64,000 bases of DNA from Populus alba (taxonomy: Eukaryota > Streptophyta > Magnoliopsida > Malpighiales > Salicaceae): the NCBI RefSeq assembly GCF_005239225.2, contig NC_133284.1, forward strand, positions 49,694,697 to 49,758,696. The letters run 5' to 3'. The position numbers and the translations under genes are program-made. Within the stretch, counting starts at the first letter, position 1; every line of letters begins with the position of its first letter. The notes below the pieces were generated by a model. It was given only the letters and a program-made list of their open reading frames with translations. It did no database searches and was not told the DNA's origin. This document shows positions 25,011 to 37,459 of this stretch, piece by piece.

Positions 25011-27013
25011 ACGTAATCAAGGACCTCATGCTCTCATATTCCAGGTCATTCCATGAAGATAATAGTGTTAAGCTTTATCGCATGTTGGCGCGGGGTATAA
25101 GAAATCTTCATCTAATTATTTGTTTTGAGTCGCTAGAATATTTGATTATATTTATCTTATTAAAAAATTTTTAGAGTAAAGAATTGATTGCCACTAGGAA
25201 AGATATTTGCATGCCTATTTTATTTGAGATATGTATTATATGGTTTGGATATAATTTTAAAAGTTTTGAAGGTTCCTGACTAATAATTGTCTATAACTCA
25301 GAATAATTAAATATTTATTTTTATGAATAAATTTGACATTTTTGAATTTATTATAGGTTCATATGCCTAGATAAATTCTTATGGGAAGGGTCCATGCAGA
25401 TGCCCTAATAGGGTTAACTTATCATTAAAGGCAAAAGGGTTCTTCACAACTCGTATATTATGGTAAAAAATGCTTTTAATTAAAATTAGTCAATATCTAA
25501 AATTAGCCTAAAACTTTTCTAGTCAAGTCTTGTAATTTAAATGCTAGCTTACTTATAGGTCCAACATTTTATACTAGAATGTTGACCATTAATTTTCATA
25601 AATTTAAAATTATTTAAATATTGGTCAAATTTTTAAGGAATTTTATGAACTTGGTGGAAATTCAAAAAGATACAAAGAAAAATCAACATAGGTATTTTTT
25701 CTAAAGCATGCTACAATATTTTTTCCTCCTTTTTTATAAATAAAAATACAATTTTTAGAAGAATTGGATTGAATGTAACGAGGAAAAATAATTTTTTAAA
25801 AAAATGTTGTTATTTGGGCCATGTTTGGCAAAATAATATTTTTGTTCAAAATAAAAATGTCAAAATAGGTCTGAGGACGTGTTTTCTAAACACTCGCTTA
25901 AGCCAAAATTCTTTTTATCAAAATAGTGGCAAACAAAACATTAAAGCCTTAAGTATTTAACTCGGTTTTGACACGATCAAGTTGACCCGAAAAACTCCCG
26001 TTTAATCATGAACTGAACAAAAAAAACAAGGTTTAATTCAAAACTAAACCATAACAGAGATTTAAAATGAAACAGAATCAAAACTAAAAATACACACACA
26101 AAAAAATATAAGAAAAACATATCAATTACATAAACATGAAGAACCAAGAAAAAAAAAACATGAAGAACAATGAGGAATAACAAAGAACATTCAAACTCAA
26201 GCTCAATAACATAAACATCAAATCAAACTAGATTTCAAGCAATAAAAGACAAGGTTTTGTTCACAATTAAGCATAGATCAAAAATAAAGTATCCATTTGC
26301 TTTGATGATTGCTCAAGCATCATCATTTTTGTAAAAATGGGTTTCAATTCAAAACCAAAAACCTTAAGATTAAAAACCTAGAAAAACATGTTATTGACAC
26401 ATAAAAAACCCTATATTATTTACTAATTATGATAAACGAGCTTGTTGAAACCAAAATCAAATAAAAATGAAACCTAAAATTTAACTTTGAATTATCAAGA
26501 ATATATATAAGATTTCAACTTTTAAAAATTGTAAGCCCTATTATCAACAAAAAAAAATATCAAAACTCAATCCAAAACTAATTCATTAAACACTTTGAGA
26601 CTCAAACTAAACTCAGGAACCATGCATTAGCAACCTAGAAAAAGCCATTAAACACCTACTACTACCTTTGAGAGATTCCAAAACTACTATACTTTGTCAA
26701 AACCAAACACACAAACACCTTTTAAACATTCCAACAACATTAACAACAACTTAAAAACAAGATTATTCAATCAAAACAACATTTTTAATCATCAATCCAC
26801 ATAAATGCTAAAACAAAAAAATGACAAAAAGATTCAAAAACGTCATTAAACATTGAAAAAACATGAATGGGCAGGCCACATGCACTTCACCCTCGAGTTT
26901 TCATATGGTTATATATTCTTCAAGCTTGTTGACTATAGGCTACTACTTCCCTTCTGTTTTCCTTCTTTCCTGTTCACTTTCTATTCTTTTCAAAGCCTGT
27001 TAGGGGTTCTATG
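25011..27013. other. Intergenic AT-rich region, no gene recognised
   Basis: I find no supported coding region. From about 25970 ('gacacgatcaagttgaccc') to 26870 base composition changes to A-rich, C-containing sequence with few T runs. It resembles the minus strand of an LTR or leader of the copia fragment to its right, but I cannot find a second copy in the window to prove it. Confidence 0.4.
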
Positions 27014-27930
27014 TCAATACTGCTTGATCCCATGCAATACTTTCTTTAATTTTAATATTTTATCTTCATTACATTTTACTACGAACCCGATCGATTGCTC
27101 CACATAGAGTTTTTCTTTAAAGACTCTAGCCAAGAAAATGTAATCATTGTAGTTGATCCCAGGTAGTTGAGAGTAGCCTTTTGCCACTAACCTTGCTTTA
27201 AGCTTTTTGTATTGAGCCATGAAAGTTGAGCTTTATTCTATAAACCCATTTAACTCGAATGATCTCTTTATCTTTTGGTTGATCCATTATCTCTCATATC
27301 TTATTTTTCTTGATCATTTTAATTTCTTCCTCCATTGCCTTCACTCATACTTTTGTTTAGATGCATCTTCATAGCTTTTCAGCTCCACAATTATGAAATT
27401 GCAACTTTCATAAATGTCTATTAATGACTATATTTTTCTAACTAGTGAAACTAAAGAAGTTTCTCCTTGCCTTATAGTAGATTGTGATCTAGATGAACTT
27501 GAAGATGTTGGCAATTGACTTGTTGATGGAGAAGATGTTGGTGATAATGATGGATTTATACCTTTTTCAACATCTACTTCACAAATTTAAGTTTGATGAA
27601 AATTGATTATTCTTTTTTCCATTTTTTCTTCCTCCCAATTCCACTTAGCATTCTCATGAAACTCAATACCCAATTCCACTTATCATTCTCATGAAACTCG
27701 ATCTCAACTAATAATTAGCCTTTTAGTTTGTAGATTATATACTTTGTAGCCTTTTGATGTTGAACCGTAGCCAAAGAACTATTCTTTGTTCAGCCTTGTC
27801 ATCCAACTTACCCTTTTGCACTTAGAATATAAGTGTAGCATACATTGCCAAAAACTTTGAGATGATTTGCTAAAGGCTTCCTTCCCGACCATGCATTAAT
27901 CAATGTTTTATCTACCACTACATTGCGCTT
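27014..27930 (-). pseudogene. Copia pol fragment, Tork/SIRE-like, broken
   Basis: Minus-strand pieces, in order from 27920: AWSGRKPSANHLKVFGNVCY (end of integrase region), ATKYIIYKLKG, NDKWNW, then KARLVAKGYSQLPGINYNDY (RT entry, 27190) and SIGFVVKCNEDKILKLKKVLHGIKQ. Wording differs from the M/P copia family, so this is another lineage. Many stops and frameshifts; ends at about 27014. Confidence 0.7.
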
Positions 27931-27959
27931 GGTACAACCGGTTGAGTGAGTTTTTAATC

Positions 27960-28580
27960 TCCATTGGATTTTAGGCATCCAAAGGTGATACTTCTATGTT
28001 TATGCTCTCTCTCGATGGTGCCATGATTTACCTATTTGTGTATATTAATGATATTTTATTAACTAGGAGTAACTCAGTTGTGCTTCATAGATTGATTACT
28101 TTGCTGCAATCAGAATTTAAGCTTTGGGATATGGGTTCTGTTCATTTCTTCTTGGGCATTGAAGTTAAATCTACTGCTATAGGTATCTTATTAAGCTAAC
28201 ATAAGTATGCCCTCGATATCATCCAACGAGCATGTATGGCTTCATGCAAACCAGTTGATACTCCTCTACCTGCCTCCTCCAAATTAGGACTCCTGTCTGA
28301 TACTCTTTACTCTGATCCCACACGATATCGCTAGATTGTTGGGGCATTACAATATCTTACCTTCACTAGACTTGATATTTGCTATGTAGTTAACAAGGTA
28401 TGTCAATTTATGCATACCCCTACCAAGGATCATTGGTCTATTGTTAAACATATCATGTGTTACCTCCAAGCTACAACAACTTATGGTTTGCACATCACTT
28501 GGGATTCGCTTTTGTCTCTTCATGTTTTCATATATGCTAATTGGGTTGGTAGTATTGACGATCACAAATCCACAAGATGA
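27960..28580 (+). pseudogene. Copia RT/RNase H fragment of the M/P family
   Basis: Plus-strand remnants: LFVYINDILLT (RT active site, usually YVDD, here YIND), FFLGIEVKS, then DTPLPASSKLGLLSD and GALQYLTFTRLDICYVVNKV. The last parallels GALQYLTFTRLDICFAVNRV at 53079, so it is the same family as copia P. Two or more in-frame stops. It abuts the opposite-strand fragment at 27930, a recombination or nested-deletion junction. Confidence 0.75.
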
Positions 28581-28719
28581 AATATAAATTTTTTTTTTTT
28601 TTGCTTTCTTGGATGACAGAGACACAAAGAATAAAAAGATGGACGCAAACACTGAAAAACTTAAGGGAACACTAAAAAAAAACCAAAACTAACAGAATGA
28701 TATTACCTTGTTTCAGAGC

Positions 28720-28736
28720 CTAACTCTGATACCAAC
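28720..28736 (-). other. Primer binding site (tRNA-Met) of a decayed element
   Basis: The minus strand reads TTGGTATCAGAGTTA immediately left of an LTR-like block beginning at 28737. Confidence 0.55.
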
Positions 28737-29490
28737 TGATGCGAAGCTCGTGATCATGTGGTCACACAATCCACAATCAAAATTGAGATCTGATCCAGGA
28801 AAGTTGAAATATGTCTGATAGGAGTGTGACACAATGGAAACCTACCCCAAGGCACCAACACTATTGGAATGAGTAGAATGACGCCACGAAGCTAGTTAAT
28901 CTTCAATAAGTCAAATTCAGTTCATTTAAGAACTGAAGAATGCAAGAATCACTCTCACACGTTAAAACTAAAAATCCAAAAGTAGTAATCATCAAAGCTG
29001 CAAAAATTTTGGTTTACATGAGTTTAAATAGTTCTTGAAAAGTTAACCCTAATAGACCCCATATGTGTCCTTATATGAGGTCCACTCAAAACTGACCCAA
29101 AACCCTAAACTGAAAAGCCCATAACTTAATCTAAACAAACCTTAGATCCTAGCCGAAAACAAAGTATTAATTACGCCCAAACAAGCCTTGGGTTGTAGCT
29201 AACAAAATAAAATAAAACGCCTAATATTAAATCCATGTTCTGCCATGAGAAGAAGAGAATGAAGTAAAATATTATATAATTGATTCAAGACTTATTTATA
29301 GCCTTCTATGCAGCCCTTTAATCCTAGAAACAAAAGGAAAATGTAGCCACTATGTTGTTTCCAAGCTGTAGCAGGATTCTTTTATTTCCTTTGCTGTCAC
29401 TTCATGGCCCAAATAAGGTTGTATTGGACCCCTCTTATACATGGATAAGATATACTGGGGTCTCCTCTTGATACTTTAATGGACCTTTCA
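28737..29490 (-). mobile_element. LTR of a decayed minus-strand retrotransposon
   Basis: About 750 bp between a gypsy pol tail (29492-29701) and a tRNA-Met primer site (28722-28734), both on the minus strand. It contains a minus-strand TATAAATAAG near 29290, followed by a leader. A pol tail before and a primer site after the same LTR imply two elements joined head to tail through one LTR, or a recombinant. Confidence 0.55.
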
Positions 29491-29491
29491 A

Positions 29492-29701
29492 TTATGATTT
29501 GGTTGAAACTGTCAAAACAAATGCATTTAATGTCTCTTTCAATGTCTTTGTCTTGGACCGAGTCATTGGACCATTTGGAACATGTAATGGGTCCTTGCTG
29601 GTGTTTCTGGGCTGGTCCACATCATAAACTATTCGAAGATTGATGTATCCAAGCTCAAGGAAATTGAAGTTGTTGAGTATTTGGATAACAATATGCCACA
29701 A
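29492..29701 (-). pseudogene. Gypsy polyprotein C-terminal tail
   Basis: Minus-strand frame containing DPLHVPNGPMTRSKTKTLKE, the 'GP(x)TR(S/A)(K/R)AK' tail that ends many chromovirus-like plant gypsy polyproteins. The upstream integrase is not present. The parallel tail in element G is at 54165-54350. Confidence 0.6.
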
Positions 29702-29815
29702 GAGGTCTTGCTTAACAAATGGATTTATGAATCACTATGATATGTCTAGGCTCTAGGGAAGGTTTTGTTAGAACACAATTTTTGATCCCATATTTTTTCT
29801 AAATATTTTCAGCAT

Positions 29816-29846
<31 letters not shown>

Positions 29847-31010
29847 TCTTGATGTATTTGTGTTATTTTCAGCAATTTCAACATCATTCCAAAATGATTC
29901 AAATTTCAAATTTCTTTTCAAACATGTTCAACTTTATTGTTATTCATTTTTGGATCCCCATACAAAAAAAAAAAAATTATCGAAAGAAAATAAAAATATA
30001 ATAGCAGTGAGAAGAGGATGTCGGAGTGTTCGGAAAATGGCCAAAAATTGGTCAAGTAATTTTAAAAATACAAAGATTGAAATTTGACAACTCTATTGAC
30101 AAAGAAAATTCAATTTGAAAAAGAAAAGTAAAAAATAAACGTTTAAGGATTCAATTAGATTTTGTTGAAAGATTAATTGAGTTTATGAAGGGTTTGATTA
30201 CAAGAAAAATTAATTCTTAAATCAATTTAAGCTTTAATTGGGAAGAAATTAAAGTTCGGGGGTTGAATTATAATTTTTAAGAGTTAATTTAATCAAATTA
30301 GGAGTTTAATTGTATAAATATAAAAATTTAATGAGCAATTATAAATGTAAAGGTTGAAATAGATAATCCATTCTTTCCATGTGATAATATTGAGCTTCTT
30401 GTTAGCAGATCGCCTACTTTCAAAAACTTTCTTGTGATCTTGTTTTTAATATATTATGCTAATTCTATACGAGTTGATGAAATTTTTAACTTAATTATGA
30501 TCAAACTTTTCTCTTCTACTGAAGTTTTTAGAGAACTAGAACGACTGAAAAAATTTTAACGACTGAAAAATTTTAAGGCCATTGAATGTTTTGCCATGAT
30601 AGAAGTCAGTTGAATCAGTTTTACTGCATCTGGCAATGACAGACCATGACATTCATATTTTTCTTTTCTTTTCTTTTCTTTTTCTATTTTCCGTTTTTTA
30701 CGAGAGAGATCATAGCTAGGCATGCTTTGTCAATGCAATTTTTTTTTTTTATAAGCAAAAAGTTAAAGCCAGGGAATGGCCGAACAAACAACCCAATGGG
30801 TCATGAACAACAGAAACAACAGGAAGACATGCAAAAAACATAGCCGAATAAGATACAAGTCAATAGATTAGTACAAATCCAAAATCTATCCGAATCGTTC
30901 TTCCAATCTAACGACAGCAGTAGACCTCTTCAGGGCATATAACTTTAAGGCCCCAGCACATTAAGGAAATTCAGATGAACTTCAACCCCTAAAATCAATG
31001 AAAATCAGTC
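29702..31010. other. Intergenic, with an (AT)n microsatellite
   Basis: Holds an (AT)n run at about 29818-29846 and otherwise AT-rich, LTR-like low-complexity sequence ('gggtttgattacaag', 'ttgaattataattttt'). I see no gene. Confidence 0.5.
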
Positions 31011-31015
31011 TTTAC

Positions 31016-31313
31016 TATTAGAGAATAATATAAATTATTTATTAGAATATCACCTGATAACTTAAGCTTTTAAGTTGAAATGGTTCTTTGATATGGTATC
31101 AGAGCCTTGATGATGTTCAAGTGGTCATGAATTCGAATCTCACTCACCATTCCTATTTATTTGATAAAAATTAAGCACAAAGTAATGTGGGCTTGTGCAA
31201 ATTTGAAGCTCAAAGAGCTTTCACTTGAAGGGGTGTGTTAGAAAATAATATAAATCATTTCTTGGAACCTTATCTAATAGCTTAAGTTTTTAAGTTGAGA
31301 TGATTTTTTGATA
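31016..31313 (+). mobile_element. TRIM element (298 bp)
   Basis: Two 78-bp terminal repeats (31016-31093 and 31236-31313) flank a 142-bp interior. The interior starts with the tRNA-Met primer site TGGTATCAGAGC (31094-31105) and ends with a purine tract (GAAGGGGTG, about 31227-31235). Both sides carry the perfect 5-bp duplication TTTAC (31011-31015 and 31314-31318). This is the complete anatomy of a terminal-repeat retrotransposon in miniature: no coding capacity, moved by enzymes from other elements. The terminal repeats differ from each other by roughly 10-15 bases, so the insertion is old. Confidence 0.9.
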
Positions 31314-31318
31314 TTTAC

Positions 31319-33132
31319 AACTAATCACCAGACTGAAACGCAGTAAGCCTGAGATAAAAAATTGTATTGATACCATTTCATCAAATACTATTAAAATTTT
31401 ACTTGATTCATTTTTTAAAAAAAGATTTCTCAAACCAGCGTTCACAAATCGGCCAAGACTTTTTTTCAAAATTCTTAACACATTTAATGTAAATATACTC
31501 TATCCTTATCCATCATGCTTGACGATTGAAGGGTGTTTAGAAAAAAAGAAGTAAAATAATTTCGTTGATGAAATCTTTCATTTGATTCTTATGTTTCTTT
31601 ATTTAGGTAATGGTCATTGATTAGGCTTCTTCCTTGCTGTTTCCTTCCAAGCATGACCAGATGCAAGATCCTGAAGTCAATGGTGATTAATGTAAAAGGT
31701 ATTTGAAGAGTCAAAAAATCTGACTCTACAAAAACAGAGTCACCCCTGATATTTCTTTCATACTGCACTGAATTCTCACAGATTTGTTCATATACATGCA
31801 CCTACAAATTACTTTAGTAAATCCAAGTCCAAATCCTGTAAAGGAGTCGGCAAACGACATGATTGCAGCAGCAACTGAAAGTCTGAAAGTCATTCTATGC
31901 TCAATGCTATAATCTGAACAGCTCTGAATATCAGCAAAGAGGAAAGCATTTTGACCATTTTCAAGGTAACACTTTGATTGTCGATTTGCGATTGAATGAT
32001 ATAAATTTATGAGACGATAGATGGCTCAAACTTCGCAACAAATGAAACTCTCTTATGCTTCGTATACAGATGAAAATAGCCACATAATGGTGCTCGCGTA
32101 AATGGACTAATCAACCAAGCATCCAAAAGTCCTGGAATTCACCATAAAAGTACAACATGAGCCATACAAATCCCATACTTGCACAGATATTGAAACAAAG
32201 GCATGTCTGGATTTTACCTGAAACATCACAACACAAAATTAGGAGGCTTAAGGTAGTTTGTCTGAACATTTCCGAACCTGAAAGGATAGGGAATAGAAAA
32301 GGAATCAGGTATAAGAGAAGAGGTGTTCAACTACCAAGATTTACTCTAACGGCATCCATGTAAGAGTAGTTAATTTCGTGTTCCGGTTACAGGGTCAGGA
32401 CCAGGCCTGAATGAAGTGACCATGTCACAAGTAACTAGGATAAGAAACTCAAAATAACCAAAATGCGGTGAGCCCTGGGTTTTGATTCTTCAAATTATCA
32501 CTAGAAAGAGACTGAGTAATTGATAGTGAAGCAACTTTGTGATATGAACTTATAATTAAAAGAATCCCTTCTATTTAGTGAAGCAGAGTTAGGGATAAGA
32601 TAGAATATTCAGGAATTTGCTGTCATCCAGTGTCTATATATATGCATTGAGAGTCTGTCACAAGTAAGGAAGAAGCTTGGTTATTAAAAGCAATAGCAAA
32701 CAATTATTTTCCAATCTATACATTCATGTTACTTGCACAGCCAAGAGCCAACATTTCTCTCCCTTTTTTGAGTGCTGGCTTAGCTCTCAGATTCTCTCAT
32801 CAGCAACTCTCATGGATTTGCTTCTTTGTCAATAAACCGACACACATGCATACTCTCACTCAATAATGAAATGGAAATTTGATGATTTGACGAGATGTAT
32901 TTTGGCCGTGTTTGCGCATTGGATCTATTTTATGGTTATTTCTTTGATTTGGCTTCACCTTTGGATTTTGACTTCAGGCTGAGCCCTGTGAATTTGTGAC
33001 TTGTTCTCTTATTTGCTTATATGCCACAATTACTTTATATATTCTTAATCATACCTTGTCCTAACATATTATACATATTATTCTATAAAAAAAAGAGCAT
33101 ATTATACATATTTCTACCATTTGTTCCATCTA
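31319..33132. other. Intergenic, no gene recognised
   Basis: Moderately complex sequence, less AT-rich than the transposon deserts. Nothing codes convincingly on either strand; the longest frame is 70 aa with no family resemblance. It includes the 3' flank of the RLP gene. Confidence 0.5.
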
Positions 33133-35004
33133 CTAGAACATTCTTCTTCTTCTTCTTCTTCGATTCTGTTCATTTTTCTGCCGTTGCTTTGCCTTGAATG
33201 ATTGTTCAATCCACTCAGTGCATCTCTTGGTCCTCCAAAACAAGATGTAACCAATGGCAACTCCCACAGGCGCCCCACATCCATATCCAACCAAAGCAAA
33301 TTTCCAACTAAATGGACTACCTGGATCCGAAAGGATGCTTTCTCGTTGAGCTCCTGATGACAGATGATCTTCAACATCATCACATTTCTTTGACAATGGG
33401 AACCCGCACAACCCAATGTTTCCCTTGTAGGAATCATTAGAGAAGGTAGAAAATTGATTCCCTATTGGAATCTTCCCCTCTAACCTATTATACGAAAAAT
33501 TGAGAACCGATAGGAATGTCAAGCTTAATAGTTTCGTTGGGATCTCACCTATGAGCTTGTTTTTTGAGAGGTCTAAGGACTCAAGCAATGTCAACTTTGA
33601 TAGAGATAGTGGGATCTCACCTATCAGATTATTTGCAGACAGATTGAGTACCTCTAGCAACTTGAGATCACCAATCACTTCAGGAATCTCTCCTTCAAAA
33701 AGATTGTTTGACAGGTCTAGGACATTGAAAATTGTTAAGATGTTTATATCATCCATTCTGTGTCCTTTGCTTGTTATTGACATCCACTCCCTGTAATAGT
33801 AAGATCCCATATACATCTGTGACCCATTCAACTTGATCCTCATTGACTTCCATATTGCAAAGTAATCCAATGGCAAATTTCCTGTAAAATAATTCGAGGA
33901 TATATCCAAGATTTGAAGCATTGGGAAGTCATTTGATGTCAATGGCTCACCAATGGGACCACGCAAACTATTTGATTGTAGGATAAGAACACGCAAATCG
34001 GGAAGCACCCCTAACCAGAAAGGAAACGTGTCGTTAATCTGGTTATCTCCAAGGTCTAAAACTTGAAGGCGTTTGCAATGCTTCAGAGACATTGGAATTT
34101 TCCCTGTCAACTGATTAGCATATAAGTTGAGTGTCTTGAGGCTGCATTCTTTAGTGAATTTCCAGGGCATCAATCCGGAAAATCTATTCTTCCGCAGATT
34201 TAGTACGATGAGGGTATCACCAAGGGCCTCAAGACATTTTGGAATTTGGCCTGACATGTAATTATAACAGGCATCCAAGATTGTCAGGTTGCTCAAGCTG
34301 CATAATGATACAGGAATCTCTCCAGTGAGCTTGTTCTTTGCAAGTGAGAGGAAGCTGATAGAGATTGGTAGAGTTGGAATCGATCCTTCTATTAAATTGC
34401 AGGTAAGATCGAGAGAGGTCAAAGAGCTTAAAAACGGAGCAGAAGGTGGTGCTTCAAATCCATCCAAGAAATTGTTGGACAGATTTAAGTAAACTAAGCT
34501 TTCTAATAGCCAAATCCATCTAGGCACTTTGCCATGGATTTTGTTGATAGAAAGGTCAAGCTCAACCAACCCACCTAGTTTCTGCACGAAACTCGGGATT
34601 TCTCCAATAGTGCAGTTGACAAGATTCAGCCTTTCAAGGTAGGGGAGGTTAAGAAACTTGATTGAATTAACAAGACCAGAAAGGTTGTGACCACCAAGGT
34701 TAAGGCCAATCACATGTTTTGTAACTTCATGGCAATTGACACTTTCCCACGAGCAACAATCAGTGTTAGGCTTCCATGAAGTAAGCAAAGAACCTGAGGA
34801 AGGCTGGAGAGGAATAGAGGATTCAGGTTTGGCTGCAGATAAATCCCTTTTGAGTTGGAGCAAGGCTGTTTTTTCACTGCTACTGCAATGTTGGCCAAAG
34901 AAATGGTGAGAAGAAGCTTGTGACAATGGTGTGAAACTAGAGTTTGCTGGACATAAGAAGGGTAGGAATGAAAAGCAACAAGCTAGTCGCCAATAACCTT
35001 TCAT
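33133..35004 (-). CDS. Receptor-like protein (LRR-RLP), single exon
   Basis: A 623-aa plasma-membrane LRR receptor without kinase, of the Cf/RLP class that senses apoplastic ligands and signals through partner kinases such as SOBIR1 and BAK1 (family knowledge). Signal peptide about 1-23. LRR N-terminal cap 40-110 with paired cysteines (C83-C84-SWESVNC91). About eleven LRRs cover 97-384. An island-type interruption 385-422 (YYYREWMSITSKGH) is followed by four LRRs, 425-518, as in RLPs. The GLCGFPLSKKC cap and a DDVED acidic stretch precede a transmembrane helix (569-590) with GxxxG spacing (GYGCGAPVG). The basic tail of 33 aa ends in seven arginines encoded by a (TTC)n microsatellite. It is shorter than Cf-9-type proteins (more than 800 aa). 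No stops; looks functional. Confidence 0.9.
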   Translation of the reverse strand: MKGYWRLACCFSFLPFLCPANSSFTPLSQASSHHFFGQHCSSSEKTALLQLKRDLSAAKPESSIPLQPSSGSLLTSWKPNTDCCSWESVNCHEVTKHVIGLNLGGHNLSGLVNSIKFLNLPYLERLNLVNCTIGEIPSFVQKLGGLVELDLSINKIHGKVPRWIWLLESLVYLNLSNNFLDGFEAPPSAPFLSSLTSLDLTCNLIEGSIPTLPISISFLSLAKNKLTGEIPVSLCSLSNLTILDACYNYMSGQIPKCLEALGDTLIVLNLRKNRFSGLMPWKFTKECSLKTLNLYANQLTGKIPMSLKHCKRLQVLDLGDNQINDTFPFWLGVLPDLRVLILQSNSLRGPIGEPLTSNDFPMLQILDISSNYFTGNLPLDYFAIWKSMRIKLNGSQMYMGSYYYREWMSITSKGHRMDDINILTIFNVLDLSNNLFEGEIPEVIGDLKLLEVLNLSANNLIGEIPLSLSKLTLLESLDLSKNKLIGEIPTKLLSLTFLSVLNFSYNRLEGKIPIGNQFSTFSNDSYKGNIGLCGFPLSKKCDDVEDHLSSGAQRESILSDPGSPFSWKFALVGYGCGAPVGVAIGYILFWRTKRCTEWIEQSFKAKQRQKNEQNRRRRRRRMF

Positions 35005-35060
35005 TTTTGGAGAAAATTTATTGTCTAGTATGTTATAGTCGATAAACTGATGGGTTGGTG

Positions 35061-35070
35061 AATTTATAAG
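35061..35070 (-). promoter_or_regulatory. TATA box of the RLP gene
   Basis: The minus strand reads CTTATAAATT about 57 bp upstream of the start codon at 35004, a normal distance for a short leader. Confidence 0.55.
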
Positions 35071-35999
35071 GAAAATTAGCTAGATGTAGAAAACCAGGAT
35101 AGGTATTTGAAATCAGCATATAATCTCATAATCAATCTTAAGGAATACCTCCAATAACCATTCAACAATTATTATTATTATTATTTTGGATTAGAACTTA
35201 CACCATATTGAATTAATTACTGTTAATTTGGAGAAAAATATCTCATGTGGGATTTCCTTGTCTGCTGCTATCTTTCAAATTATGAGAAATAGACTTGACT
35301 AGGAGAAGTTACTTGTCCTAGGTTGTATAAAAAGGTTCCAAGAAATTTCTTGGTCTTCAATAATATTTCATGCGTCACATTCTCATACCAAGTGGCACCA
35401 ACTGTTTTATATAGTGATAAAAAATTTAAGAAAAGGTGTGAAATTTGGGGTATTCTTTTTTCTTGATTGAGTAAATTGAAAGTGCAATAACTTTCTTGAA
35501 TTGGGATCTCAAGGCAATGCTACTTAAAAAAATGTTAAAAATATTAATTTGCTGGTTAGTTAATTTAAAGGAATAAGTTATATAATTATTTGTCAATGAT
35601 AATTAATTGGTTCATGTGTTACTACTTAAAGAGCTTGCTTCCAAAAAGGTAGGAGAGTATAAAGATTCTCCCCCAAATTATAAAATAGGGATAAATCTCA
35701 AATTAATTCCTCAGCTATAAAACTAATTTTCAATATAGTTCTCATACTTAAACTTCTATCAGTTGGACCCTCAAAGTCTAATTTATTCCTCAATTTAGTC
35801 TTTTATTTAATATCTCTCAGAAGTTTTCAATGGAAAAGTAAATTATCTTAAAAATGACATCACTTCATTATATATAATTTATGAAACATCCTTAACTCTT
35901 AAATTTTCCTAATACTTCCTATGAAGTTTCTTTCAAGGAATCGATACAAATAAAAAAATTAAAAAAGCAATTTTTTTAAAAAAAATAGAAATTCAATAA

Positions 36000-36935
36000 T
36001 AATTATCAGAAGCCTTGTGAGTTGCTTTCTTTTTTTCAATTCATGCATGATTTTATCAATTAAGAGCCAATTTCGATATTTCTTTTAGAGGGAGGCTTAT
36101 TGCTTGTTGCCGTAGACATTGACATACATAGTAACTGAATAAATAAGTTTATTAACTTTAATTAGTTAAGTATCTTAAAAAACATTTAATTAGTTAGGTA
36201 ATAAATAGGATTCCATATTAAAAACAAATAGTAATTTGATTTCAAATTTACTTCCACAAGAAGGTAAGCAAGTGAAAACCTCCTATTCATAGTCAAGTAT
36301 TTTACTGTAATTAGTGGGATCTTTTGAAAAGATAAGTCAAACACTCCATTATATTTGGATCTATCAATATTATTAAGTATTTTTTAAAAGTATGATAATT
36401 ATTATTTTTTTAAAGTGTTTTGTTTTTTAAATATATGAAAATAATATTTTTTTATTTTTTAAAAATTTATTTTTAATATCTATATTAAAATTATTCAAAA
36501 ATACTAAAAAAATAATTTCAAATAAAAAAAATGTTCAAAATTAAACAAAACATGATTTGAATCATAAAAACAAATGTCTTTTATTTATTTAACACAATTA
36601 ATGCAACCTTTCTTTATCCCAAATATTTTTTTTGATACTTTGATTGCATGATTCTGACATCCTAGCTGACCTAAAACGTTCCTCTAATTACTTTGGCATC
36701 CATCACTCTTGACTCGAAGAAACTTGGCTTGGATTCACTTGATGATGCTTTGAATCATTGAACGCAATTAATTATCTCATCAAGTACTCAACTACTAGAG
36801 CTCTAATTTTAGAACGGGTCAAAGACGAAAAATGTACTATAATATAGTGGTGGAGCCAAAAAACAATTCAACTACTCATTACTGTATCAAAAGTAAACCT
36901 TTCGTATTTTGTTATTATTATTATTTTTTTTTTAT
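36000..36935. repeat. Block repeated at 61690-62335 (copy 1)
   Basis: Segments such as 'tcaattcatgcatgatttta', 'gattctgacatcc', 'gctttgaatcattgaacgca' and 'aacgggtcaaagacgaaaa' occur in the same order and orientation at 61690-62335. This copy is 1 kb upstream of the RLP gene and holds an extra AT-rich insert at about 36340-36590 that copy 2 lacks. The pair suggests an old segmental duplication. Confidence 0.75.
36380..36575. repeat. AT-rich interspersed repeat
   Basis: 'aagtgttttgttttttaaa' followed by 'aataatatttttttattttt' and 'caaaaatactaaaaaaataa' resembles an AT-rich repeat I associate with poplar and willow DNA (recollection, not searched). It is absent from the paired block at 61690-62335, so it is an insertion into copy 1. 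Confidence 0.4.
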
Positions 36936-37454
36936 TTCTTACATTAGTCATGGTCAATTGAAACTTGGCTTGTTATTGTTAGTGAATATTTAATGTGGCT
37001 AATTGGTTGATTTTATTCATTTAGTATGTGTGTGTATTATTAATAAATATTTTTAATATTTATTTATATTAAATTAATGAATACAATGTTGATTAATAAA
37101 TTTAGAGTAAAGATAAAGTTTATGGGACAAAATATTTGCAAAGAAAATTATAAATTGTTATAATTATGAGATTTCTATTACATCTAAGCATTGTTTTTAA
37201 ATATTTCTGGTCAATGTACTATTAAGACAAGTCCATATTATATTCCTTTGTTTATGAAAGAAAACGATTGCTTTCATAAGTTGAGGTATGAAAGATACCT
37301 AGAACTAATGTGTAGGTGCTTGTTGAATAACATATACAATGAATTGAGTCATTTAAGAATTTCATACGGAGGGATCATAAGTTTATAAAAAAGATGACAT
37401 GACAGTTATGTAAGTGATCCTCATACTTGAAATCATTAAGTTATCTTATATGTA
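36936..37454. other. Intergenic flank of copia P
   Basis: AT-rich, no gene recognised. The last bases, GAGTG (37455-37459), are one side of the target duplication of copia P. Confidence 0.5.
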
Positions 37455-37459
37455 GAGTG

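Noticed and set aside
33500..33796. Plus-strand ORFs opposite the RLP gene (also 34289-34492)
   Set aside because: Shadows of the LRR repeats on the other strand.
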